Positions 20,809 through 34,100 of a stretch of 64,000 nt of DNA are shown in pieces. This DNA is from Calamus simplicifolius. Taxonomy: Eukaryota > Streptophyta > Magnoliopsida > Arecales > Arecaceae. The stretch is taken from assembly GCA_900491605.1 (NCBI GenBank), contig UESW01005007.1:384876-448875 (forward strand), in the 5' to 3' direction. Each line of letters starts with the position of its first letter. Within the stretch, counting starts at the first letter, position 1. Under the pieces are notes generated by a model that saw only the letters and a program-made list of their open reading frames with translations, was not told where the DNA came from and ran no database searches. Position numbers and translations under genes: made by a program.

Positions 20809-23800
20809 TTGTGCTCTAAAATGTGAGATTCATCTTTTGCTCAGCTTTTTCTCTTGGTTGATCTGTGTGTGTGTTGTTCCATCGTTTTATCAATGGTCAA
20901 AGTTTCACGATATTTTGCCTTTGGCTTATGAACATGTTGCTCAGCCATAACGTTGCAGCATTGAAAGGAGAGTTCTGGCAACATGTCAGTCAACCTGTTC
21001 AATATATGAACATCTCGCTTTTTTAAGCTCTTTAAGGGGATGGTACATTATGTTGGTACTTTTGGGGGCATACTTTTTCTTCTTTAATGATACCAACTGC
21101 AAAGTTGCCCCTGAAAGATGCTAACGGCCACTGCTGGTTGCCTGGTAGTGCATTGTGTTGGCAGTAATAAACTAATTTTTACTGACAGCTGCATCAGGTT
21201 TCAGCTCTGGCAGCTGGTTGCATAAAAAACACACAAACAAAACAAATCTTTGCCCTAGGTTGCCCTTGCTCGAGTTCTTCTATTTGGGAATGCATAATTG
21301 AAACAAGCAATGTGGTACAATTTATGGCCCCAACCTTGTCCACATTCAAAGGATTCTTTAAAGAGAAGCTTCAACATGTGCCTCCAACATCACTTTCAGA
21401 AGAAGATTTTGGGTGGATAAGAATATCTGAGCTAAGGAATAAATACAGAAAATGGAGATCGCTGGGAAAAAGCAAGAAATTCAGCCATGCAACTGGTGTA
21501 CAAAAAAATAAAAAATAAAAAAAGCTTCTTTTAAAACAATTATATACTTCTTGTGGGATCATTGTAAGTGTTTTTCTCATTCAATAGCATAGAAACCCCA
21601 GTGATGAGTCTTTTAAGCATAAAAGTAAAAGTGAAATTACAAAATCTTTTTTTTTTTTTTTTTTGAGTCTGTTTAGCTTAAAAAACACAAGCCCATCATG
21701 AGTTCTATCTAAGCTAAGCAACATTAACCTCATGCATGCATGAGCAAATATCATCTTTATGCTAACATGTAATTGTATCAAATTAGTTCAAGTTGATCTA
21801 CAATCAACATATAGATATTATGATGATAAAATGCAGACTTCAAATGCTTCTGGTTTAGTAGTGGTATAAAATGCCCATCTCGTTTTTAGAATCAACAGGC
21901 AGGAGTTGTCAGCCTGTCAGTTGACTTGCGCTGAGATATATCCTACTCTTCAGGTTGATGCAAATGTTATATATGAATATAGTTTTGACTGGAAATATTC
22001 AGCATCACGATCACGTTATTGCTCCGATCCATGAAGTTTGTTGATTCAGTGGCTAGCATTTTGTATAGCTTCAAACTGTGGAAGCCTCATCAAACTTATT
22101 TTACTGCTTTGATTTTTTAAGTTATTATTGCAATATATAGCTGGTTATAGGAGATACTGAATATTGTTCATCTGCCTAATATTTTCAAGAGCAGCAATTT
22201 TGTGTAATTTTTCTTTCACAATGATGACATCAACGCAATGCCTCAATGATTATAATCAAACAGGGTTCTCATTAGAATGGTTCAAAAGAAACTGATTGAA
22301 TCTTTTCTATGATCAGTTCTGTATGTAAGAGCCAAATAAGGTAACCTTAATTTTTATCTTATTTTATTTTTAATTATTGTATGTGTTTGCATGACCATGG
22401 GTTTGTGAGAACTGGGATTAAAGAAGTCTAGGCAAAATCATGGCGAGGACATGATTTTAACCTGCATCCCTAGTTCCAATAACTTTATAATTTGAGCCAA
22501 TTGTCAGTTTATTTATTGGCTTGCTTAATTCATATTCATAATTTGAATTCCAAACCTTTTAGATGGATTAGATTCATTAAAAGCAAGGGGCAAAATTCAT
22601 TCTTTTCCATTTATGCAATTTTACATCAGCATTCAAATCTATAGGACTCTTTTCATGATTATTTTGTTTCACTAATGATATAGAAAATAAGTAACATAAA
22701 AGCATTCTGGAACAGAGTTGAGGGCGAAGGTCAAGAAAATATAATAAATTAGATTTATATCATTTTGTATAATTTTTAATTGAATTATATTTTCTTATGG
22801 AAACAAAATTATATGGGGACCCGGTTCAAAGTAGAGCAAGTTGCTATTCGCTTATAATTTTGTAAGTTAGGTAGCATAATTCAAATCAATGAAAGAACCA
22901 AAATTGTTCTATTAAAGGAGATGCTTAATGTAAAATAAATAAATAAGGAGATCAATAAACTGGGCATATAATTTCGGAAGACGCTTATTTGGTTGTTCCT
23001 TGGTCCCTTTCATTTTGGTACATCCTTCATCGATTTCTATTGGGAAAAAAAATAAAAAGAAAAGAAAAAGGAAGATGCTTCAAGCCTCTGGCTATCAGAA
23101 CACATCTGATCTGATATATTAATAATACTCAACTTCATGTTTGTTCATCGTACCAAATCTCACGATCCGCATAAATTCTTAGTACTACATGGTATTAAAT
23201 CTCTTCGCCCTTATTTAGGAGTGGTATGAAAGGGTTTGTCTCCGTTCAAACCCAGGATGATTTGAGGATTTGAGCATGGTGATTTAGCCCATCATTTACT
23301 AAAGGAAATGTTGGTTGTTTATTTTCATTTACATGTAATAATTCAAAACTAATAATATAAGATGATATATAATTAATTCAGAATTAATAATATAAGATGA
23401 TATATATATATTTATTTAATTTAGAATTAATAACATAATATATATATTATTAGTTGTAGTTTATAGTGTAAAAATAATTTATTGACTGTTGCAATGTAAA
23501 ATTTTTATGTCATCTATGGGCCCAAGCTGTTCTGTCATGTTTTAATATTATATAACCTATGTAAATAAACAATATACAATATTATTACACTTGACTTGTA
23601 GTTAATAACATAAAAAATAATTTATTTATTGTTAGAGCAAATTATAATATTATCCTTGGCCCATGATATTGCATGGCAATTTTCTTTTGGTACTACGTGA
23701 TGACTATATGAATATTACTTAAAAAATTAATTACATAATGGGAAGGGCAAACCTGTCCACTTTCTAGAAAGTCCACTCCCGTATCTAAAAAAACCCTCAA

Positions 23801-24164
23801 ATAGTATTTTGTTATTCCGGATCTGCATCCAAATACTCAAGCAAAATAGACACATCTTTTTTTTCCATAGCAATAGAAGCAGGATTTACACTCGTCAAAT
23901 TTGGTGTGGTTTACAATATAGGGGTAATTACTTTATTCTTAGAGAGTTGACAATTTCACCGAGTAAAATGAGTATTTATCTTGCTTTGCTTTATTGGGAT
24001 GATTTTTTTTTATGAAAATAAAAATACGGATTATTGTCTTATTGATCCTATTGAACTATTCTTATATTTTTAAATAATATTTATGTTTTATTTTAACTTA
24101 AAATTTTAATATCGATCTCTATTTTTTTTAATTTTTTTTCTTTTTTTTGGCTGAAATGGTTATT
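20809..24164. other. Intergenic region downstream of the reductase gene
   Basis: No gene can be supported. The first several hundred bases hold the 3' untranslated region of the reductase. A T-run lies at 21647-21664. Around 23340-23450 the words AGAATTAATAATATAAGATG and GATATATA repeat in tandem. The segment from 22700 to 24160 is strongly AT-rich. Short open frames here have no family motif. Confidence 0.5.
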
Positions 24165-24479
24165 ACTAGTATTTTAAAAATCGAACCGAGCTAGCCGGTC
24201 CAACTGATTCAATCAGAAATTGATCATCAATCCGATCCAAATTTTTATATGATCCGATAAAAATAAAAAAAATTATTGAACCGATCCGATTTCGAACTGA
24301 TCCAATATTTTTTTTATTTTTTTTATTTTTTATTTAAATTATATTTATTATTTATTTTTTATATTATTAAATTAAAAATTAATTATATTTATTTGATTTC
24401 ATTAAATCAGTTTATTCGGTCCAACCAATTGACCGATCCAAATATTAAGCTGATTCCGTTAAATTTTCAAAACATTAGT
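24165..24479. mobile_element. MITE-like element with imperfect terminal inverted repeats
   Basis: The left end ACTAGTATTTTAAAAATCGA is an imperfect inverted match to the right end (reverse complement ACTAATGTTTTGAAAATTTA). Subterminal words such as CCGGTCCAACTGATTC and CGGTCCAACCAATTG are shared inside both ends. The length is about 315 bp and the middle is AT-rich. I could not identify a clean target duplication, so the superfamily is open. Confidence 0.45.
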
Positions 24480-25147
24480 TATGGTATACCATCCCACTTG
24501 TCGTGATAAAAAGGTGGTCTTCTGCGTAGAAATCATAAATTTGAGGCATCCATTAATAAAGATCAATATAAGTCAAGAATCATTTAATATGGATTAGCTC
24601 AAGACGCATGCTTAAAACTCGTAATCATCTCGATACGTACCATTATCGAGCCAAAAAAGCCTAAATTGCTGCTGACCTCGCATGGCCAACCCACGACCCT
24701 TTTCCCACCGGCGCATGGACCTCAATCCCCGTGGTCCCCCCACTTCCTGCGTCCTTTTTTAGTCGGTAAAGTGGATCGATTATATATTTCTAAAGCTACG
24801 AGTGTGATCGTCCGCCACGTTTTGTCACCATCTCGCCTACATCCCAAGCAAGTGCCATCGATGCCTATTAATAATAATAATTATATATATATATATATTT
24901 TGTCAGTCCGATGGCGTACTCCTTTCTTAAAAAGCGTTTCCTTCTCCCCCCGCTTACCGATCGAAAGCGAAAGCCCACGAGGCAGCAGCGGTCGGCGAGA
25001 CGCGCTCGTTTATCATCTCGTGGTGCCGATATCCGCTTCCCTTCCCAAACCCTGAGCTGCATTAAACCGCATTCACCGCCTACTCGCTCTCTCGCTCTCG
25101 TGACTGCCGTTAGCGGATGCCCCGAGGCGAGACCCCGCGGGAGGAGG
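24480..25147 (+). other. Upstream region of the membrane-protein gene
   Basis: The region holds the promoter and leader of the next gene. A TA repeat (about 24883-24899) could serve as a TATA element. An open frame from an ATG at 24911 joins the coding exon in frame with 79 extra codons. Those codons are basic and low in family features, so I read this as leader. Confidence 0.4.
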
Positions 25148-28100
25148 ATGAACGACCTCTCCGCCACCGCGGCCGGCCGCCGATGCCGCCCCCCGGTCCC
25201 GGCTGCCGTCCCCTGCGTCATCGCCCCTCTTCTCCTTACCGGCCTCGCCGTATCCCTCCTCATCCTCGTCGTCGTCCACAATGTCCTTCTCCTCGTCGCC
25301 GTCCTCCTCCTCTCCGCCCTTGTCGCCTCCTTCCTCCTGTGGAACGCCGCCAGCTTCCGGAACGACCGCGCCGTCCTCGTCTTCCTCGACCGCCTCCCGA
25401 CCTCCGACCTCCTCACCGCCAGGGATGGCCAGCTCGTCAAGATTACCGGGGTAATGTGATCGAACATTCTTTCTTTCGTCCTTTTGGTACGTTCTTTTCG
25501 TCCTTGGTTTATTGGATTTGATTCGCGGCCAGCTTTACTATCTCTTTGTTTCCCCGTTCTGTAACTTGTAGAGAGTAAAGATAGAAATTTCCTCTTTTTT
25601 TTTTTTTTTCATTATTAGCAGAATGCCGTTCGAGATCTTATATGCCGAATGTACAGCAACTCGGATTGGATTAGGTCTTCTTCTGTTTGTCGGGTTGTTT
25701 AATGTGTTGAATTAAAACGTAGTCACGCTTCCTTGACTGATGAGGAGTAAAAGAAGTCTGGTTGAGTTATTTGAGGCGGAATAATTTGTTGCATCAACAG
25801 AGTCGGGTAGCCTCGAAATGGTTTACTTTAACTTGTGTTAATCTACTGAAGGGAGTCTCGCTCGGGTAAATCTTTGTTCTTGATTGGCCTTATTGCAGTT
25901 TATTCTATTTAGCATGGTTCATGATGCTTGAATCGGCTCATTAAGAATCTTTAGTACATATAAATGTTGGAGGTAATTCAAAATCATAGAGTATTTTTTT
26001 AAGAAACCAAAGAGTCAGTTTATGTTTTTCAGAAGTTAAAAGTGTCTTAAAACTCTTAAATTTCTAAGTTTATGTCATTGTGTCATGAAAATTTTTCCTT
26101 TTAAATGTGTCACCTACTTAATGTATGGGAAGTTAAAGAGTCATCAGCAGGTATGTAAATAGGAAGGTCTTAGTGAGAATATGACAGTGAGTATGGAAGA
26201 GACAATAGAAAGGTCACACACACCCTAAGTCTTGTTGGCTTATCTTCTTATGATATGATTATTTTTATTAGTCATTTTGAGTTCATATTGTTCCCTTTCT
26301 TTTTGTAATCAGTCTTACCTCTTCACTTCTAGATCCAACAGTGGTATTAGAGCTCGACTGATCTTGGTGCCATCCTTAGTGTTTGTCTAGGATGTGATTG
26401 ATGTTGAGGCCAAGAACCTTCGGATAAGATAACAAGAGAGATTAACAGAGAGAGAGGTTGATCCTTCGAAACAGTGAGTGAGTTAGCTATCAAAGATCAA
26501 CCCAGGAGTTAGAGAAAATAGCCCTGAACACTAATGAACCCAATATGCTTGGGTCAAAAGAGCTGACATAGGATCAACAATGACACAATAAAATCTAATG
26601 TAATGATTTTTGTAGCATGGCTGAAGAACAACCGCCGGTCACTATTTCCTATAAGAATCGTTGCAGGAGTTTTGTTAAAAGCAACACAAGCTGCATCCCT
26701 AATACAATATATACAAGGCGGGTCGAGACCACTTTCAAGAATTTCATGTAAAAGTGTTACTTGATGGAACTCTATTCATTAGAGGTATGAAAAGAAACAA
26801 AGAAATTAGTTGAACAAGATGCAGTCAAGATAGTATGAAGAAGCCTACAAGAGCCTACCTTTTTGAGAAAAATGTTAAACTACTTGAAAGACTTGCTCAT
26901 AATCCACAAGTAGAAAATTCAGCTTTGGTAGGACAATTACAGGAGAGTGAAAAGCAAGTTGAACCGCTATGGAAAGAAAAAGAGAAGTTGATGAAAGAAA
27001 ATCAGAAAATCAGAAATTGGAAATGGAACTACTTGAAAATTATGAGAAATTTGAAAAAGATGAAAAGGTCTTATTAAATTGAGCGTTATGGAGCAATACT
27101 AGATTTTGAATTAATGGGGAGTATGTTGGAGGTTATTCAAAATCATAGAGTATTTTTTGTAGAACCAAAGAGTCATTTTATGTTATCTGAGTGTCAAAGA
27201 GGCATGATTTCTATGCATTAATTGAACTTTGACTTGTAATTACTCACCTTTAATGGGAGATCAAATAAGTGGATCCAATAGGAATTGTAATCTCTAGAAG
27301 ACAAATTGGGATCAATGGGTGTAACTTAAGTAGGTTGGAGTGGGTTAAGGATAGCTCATACTCAATCCATGTTCTAAACCATCCAACCCGACTCAGACCA
27401 AGCCAACTTAAAATCCAATTAATCTAACCCAAGCCCAACTCGGCTTCATAATTTCTAGCCCAGAACATAGCCCAAGTTGATTGTTGACTTGGGTTGGGTT
27501 AGGGTATATCACTAATTGATGCATCAAAAGATTTTCTCCCGCTTTAACTTGTCAAAGATGTATCTGAATCTCATCTAGCAACATTACATTAGAATCTAAA
27601 ATTTAAATGACACTAAGTATAGTTGGTGTGATTAGATGGGAAAGGTACCTTTCTACACCATAGGTTATTGTTGGGTTAGGTCATATTGAATAAAAAAAGG
27701 GACATATTTGGACATAATTGGCTTGGGTTGGGTCAAGAGGATAGCAGGACAAAATTGAGTCAGGTTGCCCCAGCCTTCAACCTGAGCCCAATCTGCAATT
27801 GTTTAGGGTGATGTTTGCCAAACCAAACCCCATCAATCCAAGCAACATATAGGGTCCAGCCTGACACAAGCTATAGGTAGGGTCAGGTACAGTTCAGTTT
27901 GATCTAGCCCAATTTGCACCCTTAGATGAGATCAATGCTTCGATCTTGATGTGAATGTTTGATGGCTTGTTTCCTAGCTGTTTGTGATCAAATCAAGGTT
28001 TTAAATATTGTTTCAATTGCAGGACATCCCACCTCCCAAGTGTGAGTACAAGATGAGCTAGGAAATAGGCCGTGATGGGATGAGAGCTGGCCCAAGAGTC

Positions 28101-31100
28101 AGTATCCAATGCATCTTGTTTCATGAAAAAACCAGAATTGGTCCTGATGTGGCTGATCCAACGCCGTTAGAATAGATGGTAACAGCAGCTAACGGAGGTC
28201 CTCCTCTAACCCCGGAACCTCCTCCTTATCCAACATCAGGGTTGGTTCCGCCAAGCGTCCGCCTGGAGGACTCCGTCTCCATGGAGTCATTCAACCTTTA
28301 GCTCTGCCGAACATCCGGTAAGACCCCGAACATCTCAACCCCGAGACCCCCCTCCGGTCTCAAAGTGCACAAGCATCATCTCACCCCCGAGACCCCCTCC
28401 GGTCTCGGGGTGAGGTCACCGCATCTCAATCCCGAGACCCCCCTCCGGTCTCGGGGTGCACAAGCATCATCTCACCCCCGATACCCCCCTTCGGTCTCGG
28501 GGTGAGGTCGCCGCATCTCAACCCCGAGACCCCCCTCCGGTCTCGGGGTGCACAAGCATCATCTCACCCCCGAGACCCCCTCTGGTCTCGGGGTGAGGTC
28601 GCCGCATCTCAACCCCGAGACCCCCCTCCGGTCTCGGGGTGTACAAGCATCATCTCACCCCCGAGACCCCCTCCGGTCTCGGGGTGAGGTTGCCGCATCT
28701 CAACCCCGAGACCCTCCTTCGGTCTCGGGGTGCACAAGCATCATCTCACCTCCGAGACCCCTCCGGTCTCGGGGTGAGGCCACTGCATCTCAACCCCGAG
28801 ACCCCCCCTCCGGTCTCAGGGTGCACAAACGTCATCTCACCCCCGAGACCCCCTCCGGTCTCAGGGTGAGGCCACTGCATCTCAACCCCGAGACCCCCTC
28901 CGGTCTCAGGGTGCGGGAGCAACGTTCAGTACGCGAACCGGCCTTCGAACCAAACGACAACTTCGGGCCGCCTGGCGCACCCACGTAACCCGCCGTGCGC
29001 CCGTGGCTGCTTGCGGCCATATCTCATAATGGCGTATGGTGCATTGCATGTGTCACTGTGCATGACCATGCCCCGTTACGGAGTACGATTCACTACCATT
29101 TGCAACTGTGCACGGTCATATCAAGCAACGGCGCGCACCAAATGCAACCGTGGCTGCTAGACACATGTAAAGCCATATTGACAGGTAACGCAGGGCGCCT
29201 CCGGCGCGCACAGTAATGGTACGACAGCAATCTTCCAGAACGGAAAGATGGGACATTCGAACAGGTATAAAAGCACGCGCCCGCGTTGTGAGTAGGATCC
29301 TTGAACTCTGGTTTTCTAGTTTTCTTCCTATAGCTAAAACCCTAACTGTTTCAGCTCCCTTCGGCTGAGCAGTTCTCGTCTGATCCCAAGTGACTAACTT
29401 GAGTATCGGAGGGTCCCACCGGAGCATCCGGTCTTCAGGGACTTTTCTTGCAGGGGTCCGGAGAGAAGGACATCCGTCTTCCCGGCGCTTGAAGAAGGTG
29501 ACTTGGCGTCATCAGGTCCCATCACACACTGTTTAAAATTTTGTTTGAGATACTTACTTATGGAAAGGTTTTGTTGAAAAAGTCTATACACAAGTTATGC
29601 GGAATTTTATTAAATCAAGGTAAGAGGAGGCCCTGCCATTGCACAGAGTCCTAAAGTGGATGCTTGCAGCCTCACTAAGATTCTTTTGGCGGGTAGCTTT
29701 TGATTTCCCTTGATAGCAAGTGTAAAAGTTAGATGTCTTCGAAATGGCCAACCCATTTGCATGATCAAAAAGGCTTAACCACTTAGAATTGTGGAAAAAC
29801 ATTTTCTATGAAACACATGCAAAGCAAGAGGAGTCAGTTCACAATACCTACCTGACTGGATCTAGTGCATGTAGGAATTTTTTTGAAGAGGAAGATGATC
29901 TAATCAGCGAGATTGGAGTAGCAAGATAGGAGGAAGAAAGCAAAAAGAAATAGCATTCATAACATACGAAGGAGAGCATTGAAATAAAAATGTAACCATT
30001 TTAACCTAACCATGAATATGTTCACATTCATCTACAATTGAACATGAAGGTAACGAAGATAACAATTATGACACTTATAACTCACAAAGAGGAGTAGAGA
30101 AATGGCAATTTCATTCAATTCAAAAATGTTTTTCCCCCTAAATGGTCAGGGATATGACCACTAACGTCCATCATGTCAGTAGAAGCAAGAGGAGGAAAAG
30201 CATCAGATCATTGGAACCTTTCTTCCTTGTGAGCTGCACATCCCTCTTGATTCCCTTCTCTAAATATATGGGAAGTATGAAAATACTCCAGCTCATCAAC
30301 CATATATCAGATGTCAAGACGGGAGAGGTGATAAAGCTTCTTCCTATTCCGTCTATTCGTAGTCCAAGTTATCACCATATAGGAAATTTGAGATGGCTTT
30401 ACAATAGCAAAGGATCTCTACTTAAAGATGCAGAATCCTTTGAAACTAAGCTTGAATTTGTCTTCACCCATCCATTGCTGAACCAGAAGGAGAGTTTGCC
30501 ATTGTGGAAAGGAAAGAGAAAAACAATTTTATCACGATTTCATTTGGCAATCAGCTAGGATCTGATGGCATCTTTGATTGATTTTGATGCCACATTTTCT
30601 TCGTTAGATATTTAACTTCAAAGTTTGCATAGATCAAATGGTGTTAGACCGTCAGCAATAAGTCAACTTATGTCATCAAATCTTCAGGATTTGTTTTGTC
30701 ATCTGCAATAGCCAGGTAACATTGACTCTGGTGTGTAGTAGTCATCAAGCCCTTTTTCCTTGTAGGTCATCCTTTGATGTGCTCCTGTCAAATATGCATC
30801 AGCAAGGTTCATGACATATACAACAGGATCTTTTTGTTCTGGAATCTGGGCCAAATTTCCATGGCAACTTGTCTACAGTCTGCTGGGATGGTGTCAGATA
30901 ATGGAGACCTTCTGTTAGCAGGTATAGGTTGGTGTGGTTTCTGCTAGGAATTGAGAAACGTGCTCATCTTTTTCTTGACAGTAAGAAACATGCTCATCTG
31001 AATTGGAAATCAGTGAAGTTGGAACTTCTAAGAAAAGGTCCTCTGCTTTTTGCCTCTGCCTGCTCAATTTTTCTAAGTAATCCTGAAACTATAAAAAATA

Positions 31101-34100
31101 TGAGTGTCAATCTGATATGAAAAATTGTTTTTGCGAGATCCTGAAAGTAAATTTCAGTATTCATGAGATTACATCCAGTTCAAGGAAGTTGCTTGCTGTT
31201 CCAGAAAACAATTTGAATGAAAATTTGAATAGTTTACGAATGGGAAGATGGGATTTCCTGCAGCTGTGAATCACATATGGAGGGACAAGAATCGCATCAT
31301 TCTATGTGCAAGATAAGTTTTCAGATGAAGAACATGAATCAAATTATTGAATGTGGGATTTAAGCTGAAAGACTCATATTACTGGTATTGGCTAATCTGA
31401 CAAGGAAGCATGTCCTTTTCAATTGAGACCTTCATTTAAAAAGTTAAGCCTATGAATCTCAACACTGGCATGCAGCATCAGCTCCAGTTAGGCGTGCAAA
31501 ATTTAATTCTTATGTGGTGCTAAAAATGACCATGCAGCCTTTGGATGCTGGTCCATGGTTTTGTGGGAGGTCTTATAGTAACTTATGCTAAAGGGTGAAG
31601 AGAGAGGCCATCCAGGTGTCATCAGCATATAAAGGGTCCATGTAGAGCAGTATAAAGGTATTTGCACTCCTTGAGGCCTTGGAATTTAACCAACTTACCC
31701 CATGAAAAAAATGAATATATGTTCTAAACTATGCCAATGAACACCAGTGTCTTACGGATATAATATTTTTCAAGGTGGAAAGCTATGCAAGATGAAAAGT
31801 ATAGGTCAAATTCATGAGATAGATTCATTTAAACAATATTAAAAGAATGTCCTATGCAAATTAGAAGAGGACACCTTTTCTTTTCAGATGTTGCATGTCA
31901 TCTCTGGCATTTCATTCAGCTAACATCGTACTGCTATAGTCAAATTCTTTATGTTGGTCGTGGTTCTACATTTAATTTTAGATTGAGCTGACATTAGGTT
32001 GCAATTGGAGGATATGCATGTATTCTGAGCTTCAAATTCTTTTTATGACAATAGAAATCTTCAGAACTCCTTCAAAACTTATTTGTTACTATTTATTTTA
32101 ATTTTTCTCCTACTCTATCTCGAGTTTCTTAATGGATATTTTAGGTTCCTTTTCTTTCTCTTTGTTGTTGTATTAACATAAGATAATCTTTTGTCATGAT
32201 TTTTATTGTAGTTTGGAAAGTCACAATAGCCTTTTTAATTTTTTAATTATTTTCAGTTTGCTTCGTGTGAGGATCTATCTCTTGAATCTTCGTATGAGAA
32301 GGTTGGAAGATGTGTGTATACATCAACGCTTCTGTATGAGTATAACGGATTTGGATCAAAGCTGACAAATCCTAGTAGTAGACACTTCAAGTGGAATTTA
32401 GCATATGTGGAGGTACAATAATCACATTTATTTTGGTGAGGTTTATTATTACTTATCATATCTTTTCCTTTAGAGTAACTGTTAATAGCAGTGGTTGCAA
32501 ATCATGTCTATGGCATAATAGCTTTCATATGTTCATTTTGATATATAAGCTGATTTTATTAATAGGCTTTAGCTGATTATATTTTCCTTTCATTGCAAGA
32601 GAGAAGAGAACATTACTAAGATTTATAGTTTGTGAATCCGGTAGTAAAGCAACATAGCACTCAACATCAGCCGCAGGTCAGTAGAGCCCACAAAAGTAGC
32701 CCTGTCCTACATAAATTAAAAATACATGATTAATAGATGAAAAAGGGATGTCTGAAGAGTAGTGTTACGGGACTAAGAAAACAGGCAAGTTAAGACTAAT
32801 AAAATAGAAACAGAAACCAATTGTACGCAAAGGAAAAATTCCAATTAGGGAACCCAATGTTGCAAATCTCTAGTTTTTCTGGCCACTTACATACTAACTC
32901 TGCACGTCTTTGTAGATGTTTATTAGCTTGAATAGTTATAAAAATAATAATAATCATTTCTCCATAGCTATAATTCCTAACAAGCATAAATGGAGAAATG
33001 TTAATGGCTCCAATGTGAACTTTTGACCAATCCCTACAAAATAAAAGTTACTAGGACATCCAATGTGATCTTTTTGCCTGAGAATAATGTGTCACAAAGC
33101 CCTAGATAAATAGCAGTTAGTCAACAAATGATCAGAGCTTTCTTCTATTCTAAAAGAGAGCTTCGTGGTCACATGCACACGAGCACATGCGCGTGCGCGC
33201 ACATGCTAACTGTTTATTATGAACCACCCATTTTTAGTAATTCTTCATATTGGTTATAACTTTGAAAATAAATCTATAGATTTTGTTATGCAATTGGGTT
33301 TTAAAAGCTCAATCTTTATGCCCTTTCAAGTCAGCTATTACTGAACCCCCAAATATTTTAGCTAAGATTAGCCACAACCAATTTGTTAGTAAGCTAATGG
33401 ATGAATCATATTATACAAGGCCCATAGCTCCACTACCAAGCAAGGTTTTAAATTTCATGAAATGGGGCTGTCCTAATTTTTCTATGGAATAGGACGTACC
33501 AACGTCCTGCCTCATCCAACACTTAGGATGCAGGATGTCTCAAGTCATACCGATTAGGATGCTAAAACGATGGTGGAACAATCTCATCCTAACACTTGGG
33601 ATGATAACCAATTCTAGTGTTCCACGGAACATCCAATTAGAATTTAAAATCATGGTATTAGGTACCTTACTGATACTTGATTGGCATATTATGATACCAA
33701 ATCATATCATATTGATACTCGATATATAAATACATATTGATTTGGTATTGGTATGACATTTTTTTAATTTTTGATGATTATGTTAATATTTATAGATATT
33801 TAAAAGTATTGTGGTGTACTCTAAAAGCACACAATTAAGCCTTGATTAATGTTATAGTTGTTTAGAGTATTCTTAAATGTGGGGAAAGAACAAGAAAAAG
33901 TAAAGAAGGAAGGCAAGGGGAAGAAAGGGGAAAAAAGAAAGGAGAGAAGAAGAAGAATAATGACATGAATGGAGAATGAAAGGAAAGGAAAGAAGGAAAG
34001 AAAGAAGAAGAAAAAGGAAAAAAAGAGAAAGGGATAAGAATTAGAAAAAAAGGGAAAGAAGGAAAAAGTGGAAGGCAAGAAGAGGGAAAAGGGATAGAAC

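Larger units (their letters stand above)
28145..29514 (+). mobile_element. Solo LTR (Tat-like Gypsy) in intron 1, sense orientation
   Basis: One LTR of 1370 bp begins TGATGTGGCTGATCCAACGC and ends GGCGTCATCA. It is bordered by the perfect target duplication GGTCC (28140-28144 and 29515-29519). No partner LTR or interior is near, so it formed by recombination between two LTRs. Its start matches the LTRs at 407 and 4770, and its U5 part (TTGAGTATCGGAGGGTCCCACCGG) is related to theirs, but its U3 carries a completely different repeat, the hairpin array at 28337-28914. A TATA box is at 29266-29273. Confidence 0.93.

Noticed and set aside
24868..25467. 199-codon minus-strand frame opposite exon 1 of the membrane-protein gene
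   Set aside because: Antisense shadow of GC-rich coding DNA; Arg-rich without a family pattern.
28337..28914. CRISPR-like regular repeats
   Set aside because: Regular spacing is due to a dimeric tandem repeat; spacers are themselves repeated, and this is eukaryotic LTR DNA.
30142..30558. 138-codon frame in intron 1 of the membrane-protein gene
   Set aside because: No recognisable domain, no promoter or splice support; may be chance or an old element fragment.
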